From Diprion similis (lineage: Eukaryota; Arthropoda; Insecta; Hymenoptera; Diprionidae), in contig NC_060112.1 in NCBI RefSeq assembly GCF_021155765.1, positions 992,001 through 1,056,000 on the forward strand: a stretch of 64,000 nucleotides of DNA, in the 5' to 3' direction. Below the pieces are notes generated by a model. It searched no databases. It was not told the DNA's origin and saw nothing but the letters and a program-made list of their open reading frames with translations. The translations under genes were made by a program, and so were the position numbers. Below are positions 37,301 to 47,900 of the stretch, piece by piece; positions within the stretch are counted from its first letter, which is position 1; each line of letters starts with the position of its first letter.

Positions 37301-38181
37301 AATATCGAGACTGACATTTTTTACATACTACTTTAGACAATGCAGAGTTTTGTTAAATAATAATGCGTATCGCATGACATTACATAGCTAAGTTTGACAT
37401 TTTTTATTCGATTAGTTTCATTAAAATATATGACTACTGATTTTTTTTTATCGACTCTTTCTTACAATTATACAAAGCCACTGAAAATTGCAGACAGACG
37501 TTATATCACATGTACAGCTGTCGCGCAACAAATCTTTATATTTCATATTGCCGCAGTTGCATAATGCATGCGTCTCTGTTTTACGTACATCAGAGACTTG
37601 ATGATAAGCGGTATGTGTCTACTTATATGTGAATAGAAGTACTGTCATTTATGAAGTAGTAGTCATATGATGCATATCATTTAAATAATTAACCGGAGGC
37701 TAAGTCTAGCCTGGGGTATGAGTTTGCGGCATCATTCATTTGTGCAATTCAAATACAGTACGTTGAATTAATAAAAAGTTGCAGAGACGGGAAAAAAACA
37801 GGAAAGGTATGAGCACGTAGAGTATAGAAAAGAAATTCATTGCCATGGGCCAATTTTGTGTATGATTGAATGATAAAACGATTGGTCGACACGCGTCGGG
37901 TTTGGCTATGCATGGCAACTTTTTTTTCTACAGCTTTACGAGATATCGAGCATATAAAGACCCATGGGAAAGTTAAAAAAAAATAGGACCGATAATATGA
38001 GCTATGTGTTGTGGATAATGAAGAAGTAATTGTGATACATTACCGTGTGATTAACACCCCACATGAACACGCTAAGCAGCGGTTCATTCGCCCGAAATAA
38101 TTTCACCTTTTGATGCTTAACACGAAAGTGTTTCTTTTTGAGCTTGCTTAGCCCGCTAGAAACTTGCGGTACACTAGACAT
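31310..38181 (-). CDS. PIP4K: Phosphatidylinositol 5-phosphate 4-kinase type 2
   Basis: Eight minus-strand exons join with matching phases: 38044-38181, 36791-36888, 36283-36393, 32707-32845, 32331-32630, 32052-32230, 31697-31839 and 31310-31497. They encode 431 residues (animal PIP4K2 proteins are a little over 400). The N-terminal part [18 protein letters not shown]...[15 protein letters not shown] is the family hallmark. Exon 4 carries the nucleotide-binding loop and lysine ([18 protein letters not shown]), exon 5 the [12 protein letters not shown] segment, exon 6 the [11 protein letters not shown] motif followed by an acidic insert, and exon 8 the [14 protein letters not shown] motif and YGKRFIEF end. 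The enzyme converts PI5P to PI(4,5)P2 in the cytosol and at endomembranes. Intron 3 (32846-36282) holds two foldback elements and a candidate alternative first exon. Confidence 0.95.
33966..34609. mobile_element. Foldback element in PIP4K intron 3
   Basis: The arms meet near 34285. Left TTATTTAGGGTGTCGACGAA pairs with the right end read inward (TTATTTAGGGTGTTGACGAA). Further pairs include AAATAACATGGGAAAAA, GAGGTTTTAGT and GGCATTAGTGCTACT. Arms are about 310 bases and moderately diverged. The right terminus reads inward as CATTAGGGTGGTCC. There is no protein. Confidence 0.87.
35068..35279 (-). CDS. Candidate alternative first exon of PIP4K
   Basis: A minus-strand open frame starts at ATG 35279 ([20 protein letters not shown]) and runs 70 codons to a possible donor (TTGAG|GTCAGC) at 35068. 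It is clearly richer in G+C than the surrounding intron, and the peptide is basic and proline/serine rich ([20 protein letters not shown]). Its end phase (2) equals that of PIP4K exon 3, so it could splice directly to exon 4 at 32845 and yield a kinase with a replaced N-terminus. The open frame can also be read on without splicing to 88 codons. It could be an independent small gene or chance. No promoter element is obvious. Confidence 0.35.
35562..36203. mobile_element. Foldback element in PIP4K intron 3
   Basis: A palindrome centred near 35885 with arms of about 310 bases. ACAGATTCTTATAGGAAATT at about 35790 has its reverse complement near 35960, and GAGCTCTTAATATTGAT at 35652 has its partner near 36098. 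The right terminus read inward is CATTAGGGTGTGCGAAAAAA. A TA microsatellite follows immediately on the right. Confidence 0.87.
36204..36232. repeat. TA microsatellite
   Basis: ATACATATATATATATATAT tract next to the right end of the foldback element. Confidence 0.85.
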
Positions 38182-38694
38182 ATTTCTTTTTTTTCTTCTC
38201 CTTCAATTTTGTTTAGCCTCCCAATGTGCTGCAAGCCTTGTCTTTGAGTCTTCAGTCAATAAACGTTTCCAACGTTCGATACAGGTTGATTAGTCATTGT
38301 ACGTTAACATGTTAAATCGAGGCTTCGTGTCGGGGTGATGCAAATAATAACTTGAATCCAAATATGTACCGCGAATTGACAGAACGCAATTAAAGCCGAA
38401 CACCTTCGCTGCGGAAGAGTTCGAGAGCAACTGAGCTCTTTAAAAATGGCGGAAATCGGCCTTGCCCATGTTCCCCCTATCGGACGGTTTGAGAAACTTA
38501 AAAACGACGTGCAGCGCAGGGAATTTACCACTGAACTATAATCCTTAGAGCATACAGATATGGAGAAAGCCTGCTCAGTATAGAGAGGGAAGTAGTAACA
38601 CTACATCCTTTCTCTGTCTTACATTAATATGAGTTTATCCGACAAACCATCAAACTAAACTAATTTAATTAATGGAATCATTTTCATTTCGTCT

Positions 38695-38822
38695 GTAGAT
38701 GATTGTAGTGCAGTTAGAATTGTTTGATAGTGAAATTTTTTATAGAATAGAAACTAGATACGTGTAGAATTTTTTTTCTTAAAGATCGGTTGACTATCAA
38801 ACAATTTTAACTGCTCTACAGA
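38695..38822. repeat. Short palindrome upstream of PIP4K
   Basis: GTCTGTAGATGATTGTAGTG then CAGTTAGAATTGTTTGATAG on the left is mirrored by CTATCAAACAATTTTAACTG and CTCTACAGAC on the right. Arms are about 35-45 bases, with about 60 bases between them. It lies about 510 bases upstream of the PIP4K start codon, so it is promoter-proximal. Confidence 0.7.
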
Positions 38823-39094
38823 CTTTGTTGTAATGTAGAGCATACAGACGTTAAAGCATTGCTGTTGTTGTGTAGTACCGATTAAGTTTCGTTTAGTTAC
38901 TCAATGATGCCGTTAATATGTTGCGTTTCTTCGTGCAAGCCAATCATTAAAATTTTTTAGCTTAATACTTAAAAACTTACCTTATGTTACAATATTTTGT
39001 GTGTATCAGATTTTTCAACGAAAATGCCCGTTCCATATTTATATATTATATTATTTCGTTCGAAAGTATGATAAACACTGATATTATTGATTAT

Positions 39095-40017
39095 CAGGGC
39101 CGAATTTAGTGAAGTACAACAGGGGCTGAAGGTCCGGGGCCCCCAAAAAGAGGGGCCTCCATAATACAAATTTTTAGGTCAAATTTGCTAACAAATAGTA
39201 TACAAAATGTAAAAAAACGCATTTTTCTGATAAAAAATAAGTTCTCCCACTTTTGAGGTATTTTTTTTCTTTGCTTTCCCATGGAGTATATGCATGGTGA
39301 TGGTCAACATTTGTTTTTCCCTGTTTTCGATGTCAATGTGTTCAGAATGTTCCAAGATATCGAAAAATCATATTCAGAAAAATGTCTGGATAATATATGT
39401 GTGTATATTAGGGTGGGCCAAAAAAAGAAAAAAATTTTAACAAATGAAGCGTCAAATTGCATCAATAGTGTGTACATGTTTGTGTATGTTCTGGCACTGT
39501 AAAATTAAAACCATTATAACTTCAGAACGGTTTGAAATACAGTGCGGCTCCCGTTTCGCATAGACATGGCCAATCTTGTCGAAATTACTCTTTGTGACCA
39601 AGTTATTTTCCACGAATTTTCAGATTTCGTAAAAAAATTTGTTTTTTATAAACAAAGTATCATAGAAGGACGATCGGAATGATCGGTCGAACGGTTCAGA
39701 TTTTATGAAATTTTGTAAAAATCGTCGATTTTCTCTAACCTCCGAATTTAGTATTATAGAGTATTATAAATATATAGTATTGTAGAGTATTATAAAAGTA
39801 AAGTTGGTATAAAATTCGAATGAAATCGGTGAAACGGTTCGGATATTTAAAAATTTTGTATTTGGAATTTTTGAATTTGGTATTTGGATTGTATTTGTCG
39901 CCCAACAAATATTGAAACACTGTAGAAATGAATATTGTTTATTTTCTTTGAAAAATACTTAGGGGCTTCCCACTTCTTTATCACCCTAGGGCCTTCACAG
40001 TTTTAAATTCGGCCCTG
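39095..40017. mobile_element. Non-autonomous hAT-like element
   Basis: It begins CAGGGCCGAATTTAG and ends TAAATTCGGCCCTG, a perfect 14-base terminal inverted repeat of a kind seen in hAT-type elements. The flanks TTGATTAT and TTGAATGA are weakly similar, compatible with a decayed 8-base target duplication. The interior has no transposase frame, and at 39407 it contains a further TTAGGGTGGGCC motif that may mark a nested insertion. Confidence 0.75.
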
Positions 40018-40326
40018 TTGAATGATTGTTTGTATCCATAACCTGATCCGCACTATGCACTAGTGTATAATGTTTATTCATATTATACGGATTATATCAA
40101 TGCAATGCTCAGGGCACTCAATTACCATAGGTACGCTCTTGCCGTAGAAACAGAGGACACGTAGTGTTGCTACGTCCCTCTTTCTCACTGTGCCACTATA
40201 GTAGTTAGTCGCCAATACCGATTAAAAATTGAAGTATACTGAACAAGCGTCACAAAACCGCGTAATAGACTACAATTGAGGATGTTACGGATAGAATGTG
40301 ATGGAGGGAACTCGATTAAAAATAGG

Positions 40327-40578
40327 CCAAATTTGAAAGTTCAAAATGGCGGCTCCAACATGGTCGACGTCAATAAATTGCAGGAAAACTTAATTTCTAG
40401 GGGTTTCTGCCGTTGCTCCTTTTAAATCTGGAGTCCAAATTTGAAAGTTCAAAACGGCGGCTCCAACATGGTCGACGTCAATAAATTGCAGGGAAACTTA
40501 ATTTCTGGGCTTTTTGGACGTTGCTCCTTTCAAATTTTTAAAGTTCAAAATGGCCTATCACACATAGCCGACGTCAAT
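40327..40578. repeat. Tandem repeat, unit about 108 bases
   Basis: The unit starting CCAAATTTGAAAGTTCAAAA occurs at 40327 and 40435 and, partially, near 40530. Copies share GGTCGACGTCAATAA and GTTGCTCCTTT blocks. Confidence 0.85.
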
Positions 40579-40580
40579 AA

Positions 40581-40999
40581 CGAAAAATCGATCGATTTTT
40601 ACCGAAAATCGGTGGAAGCTGTTTTCGAGGTCACTGATCATGGATGAAAATTCGTAATTCGATGCGACGAATTTCAAATAGCGGTAGAAAATAAATAGGA
40701 TATCTGCCATCTCTACGAAAATTGAAATCCATATCTGTTTCTGGAGTACTTTAGAACTCATGCATTTCTAGTTCGATGACGAAGTGAAACGATAAATCGA
40801 TTGATTTTTACCGAAAATCGGTGGAAGCTGTTTTCGAAGTCACTGATCATGGATGAAAATTCGAAATTCGATGCGACGAATTTCAAATAGCGGTAGAAAA
40901 TCATTACGATATCCGCCATCTCTACGAAAATTCATATCCATATCTATTTCTGGAGTACTTTAGAACTCATGCATTTCTAGTTCGATGACGAAGTGAAAC
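40581..40999. repeat. Tandem duplication, unit 209 bases
   Basis: Two nearly identical copies (40581-40789 and 40790-40999), each starting CGA(A/T)AAATCGAT and containing CCGAAAATCGGTGGAAGCTG and TTCTGGAGTACTTTAGAACT. It directly follows the 108-base repeats and shares the same satellite-like style. There is no coding function. Confidence 0.88.
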
Positions 41000-41135
41000 G
41001 ATAGCAGGAGTATCATAATTCAGAATTTCTTTATTAGTACCACCTGTAACGTTGTACCAAACGGTAATCGTGTATTTTATTTGAATGGTATGTACAATAC
41101 AACCATAATGAATTCCTTATACATATCAATAATAG

Positions 41136-41374
41136 TTATATTTTGTCGTTTTCATCGTAACCCTTGCTGGTATGAATGGTTCCTCTACGGAATAAAGTCA
41201 TGGCTGGGTTAGAAATGGATGGCTTCTGAAGTACTCCAGAGTCAGATATGAATTCAAAATAACATTGCGCGACTTTAACCTCAATTTCGTGCTTGGCGAG
41301 TATGCTTGTGCCAACCAAAGACGAATATTGCAAACTTACACTCGGCCCGAAAAGACCGAGGAGACCGAGTTTAC
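41136..41374 (-). CDS. Candidate terminal exon of an unknown minus-strand gene
   Basis: A minus-strand open frame from a possible acceptor (AAAGTAG|GT) at 41375 to a stop at 41136 reads LVGTSILAKHEIEVKVAQCY and ends GTIHTSKGYDENDKI. The peptide has a natural-looking amino acid mix, unlike its AT-rich surroundings, but I do not recognise it. Its 5' exons would lie between here and the STK16 promoter (divergent), where I find only short candidates. It may be a real small gene or a retrocopy fragment. Confidence 0.35.
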
Positions 41375-41901
41375 CTACTTTTTACACACTATGCTATTGT
41401 GGGTGAGACTCCAAAGCCTTTGCCGTACTAAAACCTATCTATTGTTATACATATATCCTCAGTCAACGCTGTTTTTCATAAATTAGCGACGTGCGTGAAG
41501 CCATTTTTTTTCTTTTGGAAATAACCAAATATCATTAACTAACTCATATACAGATGCGGAAACCAAAGCAAAGTTGTGTCATGTATCAAGCCAAACATTT
41601 ATCGGCCGACGGTACAGACATACGTCAATCAGCTGTACCGGCTCTACGGCTCGCGTACTGACCTGTTATTACCGTAGGTGGCGCTAGGGTACTACCTGGC
41701 TGCTACTCCGTCTTACTCCCTACTGCTACTCAAAGTACTCATGGCCTGCTCTCTGTTTGTGACAGCCAAATCTCCGTAAGGCTCTGGCGCTTTGAAAGTG
41801 GTTACCCAATGATTAAATATTATTATTTATATGAAATTTGATTCTGTGATAGTTATGTATCGTTAAAAATGAACAGTTTGGGTTTGAGTTTGATTTTGAA
41901 A

Positions 41902-43285
41902 ATGGGGTGCATTTGCGCCAAGGAAACAATCACAGTTAATGGAAGGAAATACACTGTGCGTGAACATCTTGGAGAAGGGTATACTTGCATACATATTATT
42001 ACTAATACAACCTGATGGATTGCGATTATTCCTGGTTAATATAATCTTCGTTATTCTCTAGAGGATTCAGTACTGTCTCTTTGGTCGAGGATTCTCTTAC
42101 ACATAAAAAATATGCTGTCAAAAAGATTGTCTGCCATGGACCGGAGGACCAAAGATTGGCCTTGAAGGAAATAGAATATCATACAATTATAAAACACCCA
42201 AATGTCATAGAGTGCATCGATTCAACACACAAAGGCACTGCTGATCCGGTAGTTAATGCTACTAGTGAAGTGCTGCTCATTTTACCCTACTATCACGTAA
42301 GTTGGACTAATTCACCTTCTTTCGAAGAGGTGCTTCGAGATCAAAGCTAACGTCGAATGTAACTCAGAAAGGCACTTTGGCCAACGAACTGGAGCGGCGA
42401 GGAAAAGCGTCCGACTACATGAATCCTAAGGAAATTCTCGAAATATTTTTGCAAATTTGTGACGGAGTCAAAGCGTTCCATGAAGCTAAACCCGAGCCTT
42501 TAGCACACAGGGATTTGAAAACTGCAAACATTGTTCTTGGCGAAGGGCTCACCCCAGTGATTATGGATTTGGGTAAATTTTCTCTTGTACCATAACAGAT
42601 GATTCACACAAATAATTTCACCAGATCATTATGGTTGTAACCATATTATTCAATAATAATTTTTTAGGATCAGTAGCACAAGCCCGGATCAAAGTATGTG
42701 GAGCACAAACGGCACAAACATTACAGGACGTTGCCGCTGAAAGGTGCTCGATGCCTTATAGAGCACCAGAGTTATTTAATGTAGACAGTTATTGTATGAT
42801 TGATGAGAGGACAGATATTTGGGTACGTTACTATTATGTAATGTTCTATTTAAGAAAAAATGTGTTATCCCAGTACACTTGGCGTATTACGAACATTAGG
42901 GTAAATAATTCAAGTTGAGATGTTCATTTTTATTTCAGTCACTTGGCTGTATTTTGTATGCACTTTGTTACTTCAAATCACCATTTGATACCGTGTATGA
43001 GCGAGGGGACAGCGTAGCGTTGGCAGTGATGAGCGCCAATGTTTCATTCCCGGAAAATGCACCGTACAATGAGGTAATTGATTAATCGACTGAAATATTA
43101 CCTTAACAAAAGCACTGTTGACTCCGTAGTTTGTTTTTATAACGCCTTGTTTATGGTCCTTGTTACAGGATGTTCAGCAATTAATTCTTTCAATGCTGAA
43201 AGCTAACCCGATGGAAAGACCTTACATCTATAGTGTTATTGAACACACACACGATGTTTTGGCAAAACTAGAGGGCAGGGTCTAA
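41902..43285 (+). CDS. STK16: Serine/threonine kinase 16 (MPSK1)
   Basis: Six exons (41902-41978, 42062-42296, 42368-42572, 42668-42822, 42939-43073 and 43169-43285) give 307 residues, matching the family length. I chose ATG 41902 because the protein then starts MGCICAKE, with the Gly-2 and Cys residues that are myristoylated and palmitoylated in STK16. An upstream in-frame ATG at 41869 would bury this signal. Kinase motifs are complete: glycine loop LGEGGFSTV, lysine in YAVKK, HRDLKTANIVLG, the family-typical DLG instead of DFG (MDLGSVAQARI), YRAPELFNVDSYCMIDERTD as the activation-segment end, and WSLGCILYALC. STK16 is a lipid-anchored kinase of Golgi and vesicle membranes. The 5' flank (41570-41880) is G+C-rich and probably the promoter. 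Confidence 0.95.
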
Positions 43286-44560
43286 CCCTTGTTGACGACA
43301 ATATGCAAACTAATTTTCCTGTAAATGATTGCAACGGCGATGAATTACTTAGATATTTTCATACAAAGAAATACGAAAATTAAAGTTTTCAAATTCTGTA
43401 CAGTCGAAACGAAAATCCAGGATATTCTACTACAACAATGTTGGCTGGTAACCAAAAATTCATCAAATTGACGATTTAGTTACGGATATTTATTCAGTAT
43501 AGTCCAATTCATGCCTGAGATGAATGAATCTTTTATAAATATCATTAAAAATGTTATTCCTGTTCACGATGACAGTACGTTGAAACTGTCGGAGAGATGA
43601 ATGAATTATTGAACGGAAAATATTTTTTCACAAAATCGAAACAGTAAGATTCTTTAATGCAGTACATACATTCCATGTTGTAATATTTATTGAGTGATAA
43701 ATATTATGTAATATAATATAGTTGATAAAAGTATTTTAATATACGATCCCGAGAAAAAAAAACTATTAATCTTGGAAGTAATTTACGATTAGCCAGTTTA
43801 ATTTATAACTAAGCTGAAAGATCAAAAATTTTAAAGACTGTTCATGTAGATTCAGTTACGACGAAAGCTTGGAGCATGTATTACCGGAGGTAGCTTTGCA
43901 TCTTAGAGCATCAGGCTCTATGCTAAGCATGTGCAGAAAATTCCGCGGTGGAGTGAGGGAGAAAGATAGATGCCCGTCTTAACCTGTCTCTCTCGCTCTA
44001 CACTTGATTGGTCGATACGTTTCCGCTCAGCCAATCAAATGCAGAGTAAAAGAAATGGAGTATCCCGACTATACCTATATGCCGCTCTCTGATCACTTCG
44101 GCTGCAGTTTTCGGGACATTGACGGCAGCATGGCATAGCTCATACTACATCTAGTAGTATGTCGTAATAGTTAGACAAATCTCTAGAAGATCTCTAAAAC
44201 ATTTTCGATCCAGAGATATACATACACGTGTCCTCTCTTTCTACTAGATACTGCTCATGCGTCGGACCGTCAACGCAAAAAGTTAATCCGACTAATTTAC
44301 TCGTTACGTATTCGTGCGAAACGGGTTCATAAGTTTTTTTGAAAGACTGTACGCCGTACGAGAGTAACACACGTGTATATACCTTGAGCGCTTTCTCTCG
44401 CCGGCAAGCCAGCCGTATACAAAACTATGAAGTTTCATTTAGTATAGACAGTCAACGGTATAGAGTTCAGGAGTTCATTGGCATATCCTCCACGGAGGCA
44501 TAGCCATAAAGGAAAAAGAAGAAGATAGAGTTCAGTGTTCCGATCTTAAGAGGTCTACCA
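43286..44560. other. Intergenic between STK16 and the ATP-citrate lyase promoter
   Basis: AT-rich to about 43850 (STK16 3' end; a weak ATTAAA lies near 43378), then more mixed sequence. No exon or repeat is evident. Confidence 0.4.
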
Positions 44561-44589
44561 TCTTGTTTGATAGTTAGTCAATGACAGTG

Positions 44590-44927
44590 TCGCCGACGCG
44601 CGGCCATATTAGAAGCAACTGACGTTAACTGATAATAGATTTTCCCTCATTTCCCTCAGATTGAGTCAGTTGTTTTTACTGGTGTCAATTCATTGTAAAT
44701 GATGTAAAGAGCTCCCAAAATCGATTAATCTCTTCGTTAAGGTTCCGATTCGTCGTGTCTAGTCAGTGACAGCGTGGCAACTATTCGTCTTCGGTGTTTC
44801 GAGATTGCGGGACGCATCGTTAAACCGTCCTTTCTCTCCCTGTCGGTTGTGTCGATGGATATTTTCGTCGTCGGATTTCCAGCCGAATTTTGAATTACAC
44901 GTTATTATCTAAGGCGCCTGTCAACTT
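44590..44927 (+). promoter_or_regulatory. Probable promoter and 5' noncoding exon of ATP-citrate lyase
   Basis: Mixed-composition, CpG-containing sequence ending at a strong donor (CAACTT|GTGAGT) at 44928, with no long open frame. The first coding exon of ATP-citrate lyase begins only 13 bases after a splice acceptor (TTTCAG, 51591-51596), so a separate upstream noncoding exon must exist, and this is the best-looking candidate. The transcription start is not defined. Confidence 0.4.
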
Positions 44928-47900
44928 GTGAGTAATATTATCGAATATTTCGTTCAATCTGACCAATTATAATCACGATTTACCTTCCAATGTCTGGATA
45001 ATATAGGTGTATTGTTACTCGTCTTTATAACACCCGTATTGCAACAATGACAAGAGATGTCTATCGAAACAAAAGTAACGACGCACGACGGGATCGTATT
45101 TACTTGACAATTGTACTTGTCAAATGTATAAACGACGAAGTTCTCTTCTTTCTATTCAAAATATCAAACTTCTCGTAAAACTTGCGACACAACTAACCTA
45201 AAACACCTAACAATCACCTTACCGCTGCGTCCCAATTGTAAAAGGAAGATAGCAAAGATCTGATATTCACTCGTCATTTCAGTTCTGTTTCAATCAGTCA
45301 CCTCATTGTTGCGTGCCCTTTGCGAATTACTATTGATGTGACCGCGGTGATTCATATTACTCTTGATATCGATAATGTGTAATCTTTCGGTGTAATTAGA
45401 ACCTGATTAAGCACGAGGTATTTGAACAATCGGAATAATCAAATACGACTATCTGTCATGCTTGACTGATTGTAATATAGTGTAGACCATTACTCCAAAT
45501 AGGAAGATGAAGCAGTTATGTTTGATATACCTTTCATTTTGAACCTGGAATGACCTTGGCAGAAACCTAACCACCAATTCAATAACCACGTAATCGCGTT
45601 CAACGGGTTACGCAAGATTTTTCACGTCCTCTAGTCTCTTATTTGTTCAACTTTTTCTCCCATCAGCTGGACTGCAACCTGCGTTATTTCGAGTTAATAT
45701 CAGCCTCTTGGTGGCCTCCTCATTGAGCCACAAGACCAAGTGTTCCACGATTTTTAGACCTCGCTGATGTACGCCAATTATGTACATACACGTCAGGCAG
45801 CTTTTAAAAAATTATTAGCCAATGCCGTTCCTCATATTTATGCAAAATTTCTATGCGTTTAATATGGGTGGAAATTCAAAAACAGTCGACTGACGAATGT
45901 GTTTGCCTATTACGACAATCACGTGTTAAACACGTTAATTGCATTTGAATCAGCCCCTAATAGGAATAATACGTTTCCTATCCGCAGGCTGCACGAGAGT
46001 CTTCATTATACCATTTACATATTAAGCCACGCTTAATTACTGTTCGCCCAATTATCTTACTGTATAACCTATACGGAAAAACAAAATTAAAATATACCCG
46101 GATGAACGCGGGAGTTATGTAAAAAGTACGAAGCGACGCTTCGAGTTTTGAATTCCTGTGTTATGGTTAGGAAAAGTCTCGAATAAATCCGATGACGCGT
46201 TTTCGATATTTTTGTACCCTATTTGTGTATAATGGGTTTCACATACACCATTTCTATTAGCGTATATTTGTGCGCCGTTTCGTGCTCTGTTCAAACTGAA
46301 GAGCCGCCGCGTGGCTTGCACGACTCACTTTGGATCTACGAGGAATCTATTTGACCTCCTGCGTGCGGATTATCTGTTATTCTCACATGACGTCGCAAAT
46401 GCAAATTGATTTACGCAATACTCGCACTTTGACCCCCGACTAAAGTCGCGAGACTCCCATCTGATTGTAAACCGCGCGGCGACCAAAAACCGGTAGCCAC
46501 AGGCTTGCCGCTTGCATGTATTGCTATTCCTATTTGCCAAAACAGGAGAGTTCGTCCCTGCAGCGATTTTGGGCTTAATGGGAGATTTTGTTCTACGGAT
46601 ATAATGCAAAAACTGCGCACCTTTGTCCAGGACTTCTCCGAACGTAGATCAAAGTAGATATTATAGATCTGCTTATAGTTTAAATTTCCTTTTCGCCGTA
46701 TACTTACTAAAAAAAAACTTGGATCAATTAGCTAAGGGAATGCAGGAAGCCTATTATCCACTATTCTCTTCTACGCGTGAATTATCATTCGTAATGAATG
46801 AATAATGATTTATACACGTTCCGACCTGCTTTACACGAAAATAAACTCTCATTCTTCAGTCGTGTCTTAGACACGTTTCGGTCCGCGCTTCGTTCATTTG
46901 TGGTGGGTGGTGGGAGGCGAAAAAAATAGTTTATTATTCGATGCCTGTTGTTCGTTTTCGCTATAAGTATACACGTTTTAAGGTAAAAATGACAACTGCA
47001 TAGCATCGAATCGAATTAGGAAAACATATTTCCCTCCGATTCGTCTGAAATTTATGGGCCCGTTAGCCCGATATTTTAACTTTTCTCATCATTTGAGATC
47101 GTAAAAAATACACTCGGGGCGCTTACGCCGTACGGCAGAAAGACTCGAGTGCCGAGTGTTAGTGTAAATGTGGTAATAACGTCAAACGACGCTTCTCTCG
47201 GAAGACATAATCAGGCGCAGAATCATCGTAGTCATAGAATTTCCTTCGACTATTGTTCTCGCGATGGTGTAAGTTACATAAAAAATCAAATATGCGTGAT
47301 TTGAAGAAAAACAAACATTTTCTTTCGACCATGAAGAACGAACGTACGAAACAGCGACGTGCAAGGCTCGTCATCAACCGTGACTATCACGTATTCATCA
47401 CGGTTCGGTCACTCGTGTGTTAATGTCAAGTAGACGTCATGACCCCTCCATGAGCGAAAGGAGACATTCACAGTCGCCGATCGGGAATTGGTTTTCGTTT
47501 TAAGGGGGTTCCGTCCAAATGTTTGAAATGTTGGAAATATTGCGTTCGTCGCGACTAAGAATATAAAAAAAAAAATAATCCTATAGCTATATTTCCTCGC
47601 GGTGGCATAACTTTGTGAGAAATTTTCATTATTCTTATCGCGATATTACCGCCCGCGGTCGCGAAGAATATTTTGAAATATATTGCGCTATTGTTGAGAT
47701 AGGTCGTGACTAGATAATACATTTCTGTGCATGTGCGTGTGTGTGCGCGCATATAACCGATTCTATACATAACAGGCTTCACCTGCGCCTCTACTTGACT
47801 CGGGCTGTCCATTCGACTGGAAAGTAACAATTACAGTTTGAGAGATTACGATAAGAATAACTGTTACACACTCCCCGAGTTGCAATAAATTAACATGTGC

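Noticed and set aside
41869-41901. Upstream in-frame ATG of STK16 adding MNSLGLSLILK
   Set aside because: Using it would remove the N-terminal MGCIC lipidation signal typical of this kinase.
46370-46620. Two overlapping minus-strand frames of 69-79 codons
   Set aside because: They overlap in different frames, are rich in Arg/Ser codons from local G+C, and show no domain.
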